From Saccharothrix luteola (GTDB lineage Bacteria; Actinomycetota; Actinomycetes; Mycobacteriales; Pseudonocardiaceae): a stretch of 64,000 nucleotides of DNA. Location of the stretch: the NCBI RefSeq assembly GCF_020859565.1, contig NZ_JAJHUO010000012.1, positions 137,019 through 201,018 of the forward strand. The letters run 5' to 3'. The position numbers and the translations under genes were made by a program. The notes under the pieces are model-generated. The model saw only the letters and a list, made by a program, of their open reading frames with translations, did not search any database and had not been told where the DNA came from. Positions 7,122 through 15,900 of the stretch are shown here, in pieces; the stretch's first letter is position 1; each line of letters starts with the position of its first letter.

Positions 7122-9812
7122 ATGCTTGTGAACGAACACGGCGGGGAAACACCCCTGGCACACGTCGCCGAACGCTGCCACGCGCTCATCGGCGTGCTGC
7201 GCGAACGCGGGGTCGGCGACGGCGACCGGGTCGTGCTGTCGGCGCGCAACTCCGACGACTTCGTCGTGCTGCTGTTCGCGCTGATGGAGCTGGGCGTCTC
7301 CGTCGGGCTGGTCGACCCCGGCCTGCCGCCCGCGCAGTCCGCCGAGCACGTGGTCGACTCCGGCGCCCGCTGGTTCATCACCGACGCCGACCAGGCCGAC
7401 CCCGCGTTCGACCGCATCGCGGCCGGCCTGCTCGACCTGCGCGGCCTGGTGAAGACGGCGCGCGACGTGCCGGTGGCCGAGGTCCCGGAGCTGACCTTCG
7501 CCGAGTGGGGCCGACGGCGCGACGCGCTCGTGGTCTGGAGTTCAGGCAGCTCCGGCAAGCCCAAGGGCGTCGTGCGCTCCGGCGCGTCCGTGCTGCGCAA
7601 CGTCGAGCGCACCCAGGCCCGCATGGGCTACGTCGAGTCCGACGTGCTGCTGCCGCTGCTGCCCTTCACCCACCAGTACGGGCTGTCCATGCTGCTGCTC
7701 TGGTGGCACGCCCGCGCCACGCTCGTGATCGCGCCGAGCAGGCGCGTCGACCAGGCGTTGGACGTGATCGCCCGGCAGCGCGTGACCGTGGTGGACGCCG
7801 TGCCCGCCACCTACGACACGATGCTGCGCGTCGTCGCCCGCCGCGACACCCGCGACCTGGGCTCGGTGCGCATGTGGTGCGTCGGCGGCGAACCGCTGCG
7901 CGACGAGCTGCGCACCCGCTTCGAGACCCGCTTCGACGCCACGCTGCTGGACGGCTACGGCAGCAGCGAGGCGGGCAACATCGCGCTGTCCTCGACCGAG
8001 GACCCGGCCCACTGCGGCACGCCGCTGGACGGCGTCGCGGTGGAGGTGCGCGACCCGCTGGGCAACCGGGTGCCGGCGGGCGAGATCGGCGAGGTCGTGG
8101 TCCGCACCCCCGACATCATGGTCGGCCTGCTCGAACCCGGCGGGCGCGTCCGCGAGGTGGAGCGGCGGGAGTTCCACACCCGCGACATCGGCTACCTCAC
8201 CCCCGCCGGGCAGCTGCGCGTGCTGGGCCGCAAGTCCGCCGTGCACCGCTTCGGCCACACGCTCTACCCCGACGCCATCGCCGAGAAGGCGGGCGCGTGC
8301 GGCGCGCCGGTGCGCGTGATCCCGGTCGAGGACGAGCAGCGCGGCACCCAGCTCGTGTTCGTGATCACCGACCCGGCCGAGCAGCCCGTGGCGCACTGGA
8401 AGCGCGCCGTGTCCCGGTTCGTCGCCGCGCACGAGCAGCCCAACCGCGTGGTCGTGCTCAAGGAGCTCCCGCTGGGCGGCAACGGCAAGGTCGACCTCCA
8501 GGCGCTGCGCGACATCGCCGCCTCGACGGTGGCCCTCGAAGGCGTCAAGGGCGTGTTCCCGCGCGGGCACGGCGACGCCGACCCGTCGGCCATCCCGTTC
8601 CCCGACCGGCTGGCCCGGCTCACCGACCTCGCCCAGCTGCTGCGCGAACGCCGCACCGAGGTGATGTCCCTGCTCACGCAGGTGATGAGCTACAAGACCG
8701 CGTACGGCGAGATCGACGCCTCGATCGCCGCCCTGGAGGGCGCCGCGGCCGAGATCGCCCGGTACCGGCCGCCCGCGATCGGCCAGATCGGCGTGCTGAT
8801 GCCGTCGAACATCCCGCTCTACAGCTACGTGCTGTACCTGGCGATCCCCAGCCTCTACAGCGAGCGCGTGGTGTTCCGGCCGTCGCGGCGGATCTCCGAC
8901 CAGCTGCTCAAGCTGCACGAGCTGCTGTCCGGCGTGCACCACCTGCCGATCGTGCTCGACGACGGCGACCAGCGGGAGTTCCTGGAGGGCGAGGGCGCGC
9001 GCTCCGACGTGCTCGTGTTCACCGGCACATTCAACAACGCCGAGAAGATCCGCGCCGGGCTGCGCCGCGACCAGCTCTTCCTCTACTTCGGCCAGGGCGT
9101 GAACCCGTTCGTGGTCGGCGCGGACGCCGACATCCCCAAGGCCGTCGACGGCCTGCTGCGCGTGCGGATGCTGAACTCCGGCCAGGACTGCTTCGGCCCG
9201 GACGTGGTGTTCGTGCACACCTCGATCAGCGCCCAGTTCTGCAACCTGCTGTGCCGCCGGGTGGACAACCTGCGCTACGGCCGGTTCGACGACCCGAACG
9301 CCGACTACAGCCACATGTTCTACCTCGACGCGTTCGACGCCTCGCTGGACTACCTGCGGTCGGGTCGCGAGCACCTGGCCGCGGGCGGCGAGGTCAACTT
9401 CGTGGACGACCACCTCAGCCCCACCGTGCTGATCCGGCCCGCCGACACGAAGATCACCCCGCCCGAGCTGTTCGCGCCGATCTTCAACGTGGTGCCGTTC
9501 ACCTCGACGGACTGGCTGCACCCGATGCTCGACCACCAGTACTTCCAGGAGAGGGCCATGGCCGCCACGGTGTACGGCGACCTGTCCGGGACCGTCGAGC
9601 TGCTGCGCCGGCGGCACACCGTCAGCGTGAACGAGACCGTGATCGACATCGAGGACGGCAACGCACCGTTCGGCGGCACGGGCATCCGCGCCAACTACGC
9701 CGCCCTCGGCCGCAAGCGCCACGCCGAGCCGCTGCTGATCTCGAAGGCCGTCGCGGACCACCTCGGCTCCGACCGCCTGGCCGCGTCCGACGCCACCGGC
9801 CGCACGGCCTGA
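7122..9812 (+). CDS. AMP-dependent acyl ligase fused to an aldehyde-dehydrogenase-fold reductase
   Basis: This 896-residue protein has two domains. Residues 1-470 are an acyl-adenylating enzyme, with WSSGSSGKPKG as the phosphate loop, LDGYGSSEAGN, the HTRDIGYL hinge region and the catalytic Lys in GGNGKVD. Residues 500-896 have the aldehyde-dehydrogenase fold: MPSNIPLYSY, VFTGTFNN in the NAD-site position, catalytic Cys690 in NSGQDCFGPD, and PPELFAPIF. The usual general-base Glu motif (ELGGK) reads YFGQG, as expected of acyl-thioester (acylating) reductases rather than hydrolytic dehydrogenases. The protein could activate a carboxylic acid and reduce it to an aldehyde, or run the reverse; this is inference. 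It is the first gene of the NRPS operon, 29 nt before the ThDP enzyme gene. Confidence 0.78.
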   Translation: MLVNEHGGETPLAHVAERCHALIGVLRERGVGDGDRVVLSARNSDDFVVLLFALMELGVSVGLVDPGLPPAQSAEHVVDSGARWFITDADQADPAFDRIAAGLLDLRGLVKTARDVPVAEVPELTFAEWGRRRDALVVWSSGSSGKPKGVVRSGASVLRNVERTQARMGYVESDVLLPLLPFTHQYGLSMLLLWWHARATLVIAPSRRVDQALDVIARQRVTVVDAVPATYDTMLRVVARRDTRDLGSVRMWCVGGEPLRDELRTRFETRFDATLLDGYGSSEAGNIALSSTEDPAHCGTPLDGVAVEVRDPLGNRVPAGEIGEVVVRTPDIMVGLLEPGGRVREVERREFHTRDIGYLTPAGQLRVLGRKSAVHRFGHTLYPDAIAEKAGACGAPVRVIPVEDEQRGTQLVFVITDPAEQPVAHWKRAVSRFVAAHEQPNRVVVLKELPLGGNGKVDLQALRDIAASTVALEGVKGVFPRGHGDADPSAIPFPDRLARLTDLAQLLRERRTEVMSLLTQVMSYKTAYGEIDASIAALEGAAAEIARYRPPAIGQIGVLMPSNIPLYSYVLYLAIPSLYSERVVFRPSRRISDQLLKLHELLSGVHHLPIVLDDGDQREFLEGEGARSDVLVFTGTFNNAEKIRAGLRRDQLFLYFGQGVNPFVVGADADIPKAVDGLLRVRMLNSGQDCFGPDVVFVHTSISAQFCNLLCRRVDNLRYGRFDDPNADYSHMFYLDAFDASLDYLRSGREHLAAGGEVNFVDDHLSPTVLIRPADTKITPPELFAPIFNVVPFTSTDWLHPMLDHQYFQERAMAATVYGDLSGTVELLRRRHTVSVNETVIDIEDGNAPFGGTGIRANYAALGRKRHAEPLLISKAVADHLGSDRLAASDATGRTA

Positions 9813-9841
9813 CGGCCGCCGAACAGAGGGGTGTGATCGAC

Positions 9842-11539
9842 ATGGAACCGCTGTCGCCGAACCACGTCCGGGGCGCCTGGCACGCCGTGGCCCGGCTGCT
9901 CGCCGAAGCCGGTGTCGAGGTCGTGTTCGGCCTGCCCGACGACGACCTGGACGCCCTCGGCGCGCTGCACGCCGCCGGTGTCCGGCTGGTCGTGTGCCGC
10001 GACCAGCGCAACGCCGTGTTCATGGCCGCGGGCTACGCCCTGCGGTCCGGCGCGCTCGGCGTCGCGCTCGTCGGCAAGGGCCCGGCGGTGACCAACACCG
10101 TGACGGGCCTGCTGGAGGCGGCGTCGTCCGGCGCGCCCGTGCTGCTGCTCTCCGGCGGCACGGCGGCCGAGCGGCGGGGCAGCGGCGCGTTCCAGGAGCT
10201 GGACCAGCAAGCCGTGGTCGTGCCCCTGGTGAAGTCCGCGACCCGCGTCGACCACCCCGCCCGGCTCGCCCCCGCCGTGCGCCGGGCCGTCCTGGTCGCC
10301 ACGTCCGGCGCGCCCGGTCCGGTGTACGTCGAGCTGCCCGACCACCTGCTGAAGGTGGACGTGCCCGTGCCGCCGCCCGCGCCGCCCGTCGAACGGCCGG
10401 CGTCGGTCACGGTGCCCGGCGACTCGGCGGCGCTGGACGTGCTGCGCCAGGCGCGGCGGCCGATCGTGCTGGTCGGCGGCGGCATGCGGCACCGCAACGC
10501 GGACGGCGTGGTCGAGCGGTTCGCCGAACGCGTCGGCGCGGCCCTGTCGTGCACGGCCAGCGGACGCGGCGTGGTGGACGAGTCGTCGGTGCGGTTCATC
10601 GGGCTCGCCGGCCTGTACGCGCCGGACCGCGCCAAGGTGCTGTGGGACGACACCGACTGCGTGGTCGTGCTCGGCAGCAGGCTGGAGGAGACCGCGACCC
10701 ACGGCTGGCCGACCGCCCTGGGCACGACCGCGCCCGTGGTGCAGGTCAACGTGGACGCGGCGGGCGTGGCCACCCAGTACGCCGGACCGGTCGTGCTCGG
10801 CGACGGCGCGGACGTGTGCGCGGCCTGGCTGGAGCAGGTCGTGGACGGCGCGCCCGTCGAGTGGTCCAAGCGCGTGGACGAGGTGCACCACGGGCTGCGC
10901 GCCGACCACCGCCGCGAGCTGGCCGACCTCGCCGCGAAGCCCGAGCTGCACGTGGTGGAGGTGCTGGCCGCGCTCGACGCCGAGCTGCCCGCCGACCGCG
11001 TCCTCGTGCAGGAGAACGGCTTGCAGGACATGTGGTCCTACAGCTTCCCCCGGTTCGAGTGCGCGCACGGCGCGGGCTCGGTCGTGCCGTCCGAGCAGAC
11101 CAGCCTCGGGTTCGGCGCGGCGGCGGCGATCGGCGTGAAGGCCGCGGCGGGCGACCGGCCGGTGGTGGCGTTCGTCGGTGACGGCGCGTTCGGCCTGTTC
11201 GACGCCGACCTGCCGACGGCCGCCGCGCTCGGCTCCGGGCTGCTGTACGTGGTGCTGCGCAACGGCGGCTACGGCTGGCTGCACTCCCAGCTCGGCCCGG
11301 ACAACGAGGGCTTGGCGGGCACGGCGTTCGTGGACCCGGACGCCGTCACGGCCCGTGCGCCGCAACTGCGCGGCGTGCACCAGGTGACCGTCACCAAGGA
11401 GTCGTTGCGCGCCGACGTGGCCGACGCGTGGCGGCGCGCGCAGGAGGGCGAGGTCGCCGTCCTCAACGTCCCCACACGCCTGGAAGACGCGTTGTTCGCC
11501 GACCACGAACTCGGCGGCGCCTTCCCGGTCGCCGACTGA
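9842..11539 (+). CDS. ThDP-dependent enzyme of the acetolactate synthase/decarboxylase family
   Basis: The protein has 565 residues in three domains: PYR (1-175), the central domain (190-330, LVGGGMRHRNADG) and the PP domain (350-550), with the ThDP/Mg motif GDGAFGLFDADL followed by RNGGYGW. The Glu that normally activates ThDP lies in a HEQ-like motif; here it reads RDQ, so Asp54 replaces Glu. The second Asn of the usual NN in the PP motif is Gly. Relatives decarboxylate 2-keto acids or join two carbonyl units. Next to a ligase/reductase fusion and a ketosynthase, it probably makes or extends an aldehyde or keto unit of the acyl group; the substrate is unknown. ATG 9842 is preferred; GTG 9833 is in frame. 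Confidence 0.75.
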   Translation: MEPLSPNHVRGAWHAVARLLAEAGVEVVFGLPDDDLDALGALHAAGVRLVVCRDQRNAVFMAAGYALRSGALGVALVGKGPAVTNTVTGLLEAASSGAPVLLLSGGTAAERRGSGAFQELDQQAVVVPLVKSATRVDHPARLAPAVRRAVLVATSGAPGPVYVELPDHLLKVDVPVPPPAPPVERPASVTVPGDSAALDVLRQARRPIVLVGGGMRHRNADGVVERFAERVGAALSCTASGRGVVDESSVRFIGLAGLYAPDRAKVLWDDTDCVVVLGSRLEETATHGWPTALGTTAPVVQVNVDAAGVATQYAGPVVLGDGADVCAAWLEQVVDGAPVEWSKRVDEVHHGLRADHRRELADLAAKPELHVVEVLAALDAELPADRVLVQENGLQDMWSYSFPRFECAHGAGSVVPSEQTSLGFGAAAAIGVKAAAGDRPVVAFVGDGAFGLFDADLPTAAALGSGLLYVVLRNGGYGWLHSQLGPDNEGLAGTAFVDPDAVTARAPQLRGVHQVTVTKESLRADVADAWRRAQEGEVAVLNVPTRLEDALFADHELGGAFPVAD

Positions 11540-11566
11540 CCCCCTGACTGGAGCGAGGAGCAGCAC

Positions 11567-12817
11567 ATGGCTGAACGACACGGCAGGCGGGTCGTCATCA
11601 CCGGCTGGGGCGTGGTGTCCCCGGTCGGCCTCACCGCCGACGAGACGTGGGACGCGCTGGTCGCCGGGCGCAGCGGCATCGGGAACGTGACCGTCGTCGA
11701 CGCCTCCGACCTGCCGACCGACCTGGCGGGCGAGGTCAAGGGCTTCGAGCCGAAGAAGTACCTGAACCACAAGCAGCTGCGCCGCATGGACCCGTACGCG
11801 CAGTACGCGTTCGCCGCCGCCTCGGAGGCCGTCGGCACGGCGAAGCTGGAGATCACCGAGGACGACGCGCACCGCGTCGGTGCGCTCATCGGCAGCGGCT
11901 ACGGGCCGATGCAGTCCCTCGGCGAGCACGTGGTGGCGCTCAACGCGAAGGGGCCGCGCGCGGTCAGCCCGTTCGCGCCCATCACCGGCGCCATCGACAG
12001 CGCGGCGGGCGAGATCAGCCTGGCGTTCGGCGTCACCGGGCCGACCCGGGCGTTGAGCAGCGCGTGCGCGACGGGCACGGACGCCATCGGCGAGGCGGCG
12101 CGCTGGGTGCGCTACGGCGTGGTCGACGCGGTGATCGCGGGCGGCGCGGAGAACATCCTCACCCGCGTGGACCTCGCGGGCAGCGGCAACGCCAAGGCGC
12201 TGTCCACCCGCACCGACGCGCCCGCCGAGGCGTGCCGGCCGTTCGACGAGGACCGCGACGGGTTCGTGATGGCCTCCGGGTCCGGGATGGTCGTGCTGGA
12301 GTCCGAGGAGCACGCGCTCGCGCGCGGCGCGACGATCCTCGCCGAGGTCGCCGGCTACGCCGCCACGTCCGACGCCCACCACTGGACCGCGCCGCACCCC
12401 GAGGGCCGGGGCGCGCGGGCCGCCATGCGCGGTGCGCTGGCCGACGCGGGCCTCGCGCCCGAGGACGTCGGCTACGTCAACGCGCACGGCACCAGCACCG
12501 TGTTCAACGACCAGTCCGAACTGGACTCGATCCGCGCGGTGTTCGGCGAGCACGCCGAGCGCGTCCCGATCAGCTCCACGAAGTCCATGACCGGCCACAT
12601 GATCGGCGCGGCGGGCTCGGTGGAGGCGATCGTCGGCGCGATGGCGATCAACCGCGGTCTCGTGCCGCCGACGATCAACTGCCACCGGCCGATCGACCGC
12701 GCGGTCAACTTCGTCGCCCACGAGGCGCAGGCGCACGACGTGGACGTGGTGATGAGCAATTCCTTCGGCTTCGGCGGCCACAACGCCGTGGTCGTGCTGC
12801 GCCGGTGGCAGGGCTAG
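11567..12817 (+). CDS. fabF: FabF/KasA-like beta-ketoacyl-ACP synthase
   Basis: This 416-residue KAS II-type enzyme has the full Cys-His-His triad: Cys167 in SSACATG, His in NAHGTST, and Lys/His in TKSMTGHMIGAAG. It condenses malonyl-ACP with an acyl-ACP in fatty-acid or type II polyketide chain extension. No chain-length-factor partner and no ACP gene are next to it, so it probably uses a housekeeping ACP and builds a fatty chain rather than an aromatic polyketide. GAGGAG precedes the ATG. Together with the InhA-like reductase (40793) and the hadAB-fabG operon (46680-48222) it would complete one elongation cycle. Confidence 0.88.
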   Translation: MAERHGRRVVITGWGVVSPVGLTADETWDALVAGRSGIGNVTVVDASDLPTDLAGEVKGFEPKKYLNHKQLRRMDPYAQYAFAAASEAVGTAKLEITEDDAHRVGALIGSGYGPMQSLGEHVVALNAKGPRAVSPFAPITGAIDSAAGEISLAFGVTGPTRALSSACATGTDAIGEAARWVRYGVVDAVIAGGAENILTRVDLAGSGNAKALSTRTDAPAEACRPFDEDRDGFVMASGSGMVVLESEEHALARGATILAEVAGYAATSDAHHWTAPHPEGRGARAAMRGALADAGLAPEDVGYVNAHGTSTVFNDQSELDSIRAVFGEHAERVPISSTKSMTGHMIGAAGSVEAIVGAMAINRGLVPPTINCHRPIDRAVNFVAHEAQAHDVDVVMSNSFGFGGHNAVVVLRRWQG

Positions 12818-12850
12818 GGAATCCCGGGCCGGGACCACGAGACGAGGGCC

Positions 12851-12953
12851 AGTGCCGTGACCGGCAACCTTCGCCGCGTCTTCCGGCGCTCGGCACCGCG
12901 ACGCACCCGTCCGACCATCGAAATACGGGGCAAAGGCTGCCGGTCACGGCACT
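12851..12953 (+). promoter_or_regulatory. Perfect 16-bp inverted repeat ending next to the NRPS1 ribosome-binding site
   Basis: AGTGCCGTGACCGGCA (12851-12866) and its exact reverse complement (12938-12953) are separated by 71 nt. One base after the right arm the Shine-Dalgarno sequence GGGAGG (12955-12960) begins, ahead of the GTG at 12970. In RNA this would be a long stem beside the ribosome-binding site in the only sizeable gap of the operon. It may control the ratio of tail-making enzymes to NRPS, protect an RNA end, or be a DNA site. Confidence 0.6.
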
Positions 12954-12969
12954 AGGGAGGACCAGGGAC

Positions 12970-15900
12970 GTGAGCGAGGACAGGCGGCGGTGGCCGCTCT
13001 CCCCGGGACAGCTGGGGATCTGGTACGGCCAGCGGTTGAACCCCGACAACGTGTTCGTCATGTCGGAGTACCTGGAGATCCACGGCGCGGTGGACGTGGC
13101 GCTGTTCGAGGAGGCGTTGCGCCGCACCGTGCTGGAGGCCGAGACCGTCCAGGTCCGGTTCGCCGAGGACGCCGACGGCGTGTGGCAGTTCCTCGCACCC
13201 GACCCGCACCTGCACTTCTTCGACCACACCGATCGCGCCGACCCGGTCGGTGACGCGGTGGCGTGGATGGACGAGGACCTGTACCGGCCGATGGACCTGG
13301 AAAAGGGACCGCTGTCGGTGGACGCGCTGTTCAAGGTCGAGGACGAGCGGTACCTGTACTACCAGCGCAACCACCACGTGATCGCAGACGGGGTGAGCGG
13401 GCGCATCTTCACCGACCGCCTGGCAGCGGTGTACTCGGCTCTGGTGGCGGGACAGGAGCCGCCGCCCAGCGCGTTCGCCACCCTCCAGCAGTACCTGGAC
13501 GACGACGCCGCGTACCGCGCCTCGGACGCCTACCGCCGCGACCAGGAGCACTGGCGGGCCCGGCTGGCCGACCGGCCCGCGCCCGTCGGCCTCACCTCCG
13601 GCACCGCGCCCGCCAGCGCCCGCCCCGCCCGCGCCACCGCGCACGTCGACCCGGCGTTGATGGACCGGATGAAGGAGCTCACCCGGGCCAACGCGTCCAC
13701 CTGGCCGATGGCGCTGACCGCCGCCACCGCCGTCTACCTGCACCTGGTCACGGGCGCGCGCACCACGCCCGTCGGCTTCCCCGTGATGGCGCGCAAGAGC
13801 AAGCTGCTGCGCGACACGCCGGGCATGGTCAGCAACATCCTCGCGCTGTTCGTGGACGTCGACCCGGCGGCGACGTTCGTCGACGTGCTGCGCCGCACCA
13901 CGGTCGAGGCCCGCACCACGCTCAAGCACCAGCGGTACCGGCAGGAGGACGTGCTCCGCGACCTCGGCCTGGTGCGCGGCGCGGGGCAGCTGGCGAACGT
14001 CGTGGTCAACATCATGCCGTTCGACTACAACGTCACCTTCGGCGGACACCCCGTCACCGCGCACAACCTGTCCAACGGCGTGATCGACGACGTGGAGGTC
14101 ACCGCCTACGACAGGTCCGACGGCAACCCCGTGCGGATCGACCTGGACGGCAACGAGTTCCTCTACACCGCCGACGAGGTGGCCGGGCACCTGGACCGGT
14201 TGCTGCGGCTGCTCGACCGGCTGCTGGCCGAGCCGGACGCACCGCTGGCGTGGTTCGACCTGCTCGACGCCGCCGAGCGCGACCAGGCGCTGGACGGCTG
14301 GAACCGCACCGACGCCCCGTTGGACGACGCGGACGGCGTGGTGCGCCGGGTGCTGGACCACGCCCGGCGCCACCCCGACGCGGTGGCCGTGGTGGACGAC
14401 GAGGGGCCGACCACCTACGCCGAGCTGGCCGGGCGGGCCGGAGCGCTGACCCGCCGGTTGTGGGACGCGGGGGTGGAGCGCGGCGACGTCGTCGCGCTGC
14501 CCACCGCCCCGGGCCGTGACTTCGTGGTGTCCGTGCTGGCGGTGTTCGGCGCGGGCGCGGCCTACGTGCCGGTGGACTCCGACGCGCCGATCGCCCGCGG
14601 CCGGGCGCTGCTGGCCGACAGCGGGGCACGCCTGGTGCTCGCGTCACCGGCGGTGGCGCCCTTCGCCGCCGACCTGGCCGGGGCCGTGGACCTGCTGCCG
14701 GTCACCGACGAGATCACCGACGAGTGGCCCGAGCCCGTCGGCGCGGGCGACGACCTGGCGTACGTGCTGTTCACGTCCGGGTCGACCGGCAAGCCCAAGG
14801 GCGCCATGGTCACCCACCGGGGCATGGTGAACCACCTGCTGGCCAAGGTCGAGGACTGCGCGCTGTCCGAAGTGGACACCGTGGTCCAGAACGCGCCGCT
14901 GACGTTCGACATCTCCATCTGGCAGATGCTCGCCCCGCTCGTGGCGGGCGGCACGGCGCGGGTCGTCACCCGGGAGCTCGCCGCCGACCCGCGCGGCCTG
15001 TTCGACCGCACCGACGCCGAACGCGTGGCCGTGCTGGAGGTCGTGCCGTCGCTGCTGCGCGCCGCGCTGGACCTGTGGGACGCCGACGGCGGCCGGCCCG
15101 GGTTGGCCTCGTTGCGCCTGCTCGTCGCCACCGGCGAGGCGCTGCCCGCCGACCTGTGCGCCCGCTGGCTCGACGCGTTCCCCGGCATCCCGCTGATGAA
15201 CGCCTACGGCCCCACCGAGTGCGCCGACGACGTCACGCACGCGTTCATCACCTCGCCCGCCGACGTGGCCGACGGCGTGCCGATCGGCAGCGCGCTGCGC
15301 AACACCCGCCTGTACGTGCTGGACGACCGGCTGCGGCCGGTGCCCGTCGGCACGCCCGGCGAGCTGTACGTCGGCGGCGAGGGCGTCGGCCGGGGCTACC
15401 TCGGCGACCCGGGCCGCACGGGCGTGGTGTTCGTGCCCGACCCGTTCACGCCGCGTCCCGGCCGCCGCATGTACCGCACCGGCGACTACGTGGTGCGCCG
15501 CGCCGACGGGTCGCTGGTGTTCCTGGAGCGCCGCGACCACCAGGTGAAGGTCCGCGGCCACCGCATCGAGCTGGGCGAGGTCGAGGCGGTGCTGGCCGAG
15601 CACGACGGCGTCGGCGCGCTCGCCGTCGTGGTGCGCGAGGACCGGCCCGGTGACAAGCGGCTCGTCGCGTACGTGACGCCCGCCGACGTCGACACCACCG
15701 CGCTGCGGGCCACCGCCGAGTCCCGGCTGCCGGGGTACATGGTGCCGTCGGCGTTCGTCGGGCTGGACGCGTTGCCGTTGACGCCCAACGGGAAGCTCGA
15801 CCGGCACGCGCTGCCGGCGCCCGACGCCGGCGCCGTCGGCCGTGCGCCCCGCACGCCGCTGGAAGAACTGCTGGTCGCCGTGTTCGCCGACGTGCTCGAC

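Noticed and set aside
9695..12838. Long antisense frame opposite the ThDP and ketosynthase genes
   Set aside because: The sense strand has complete catalytic motifs; the antisense product has none.
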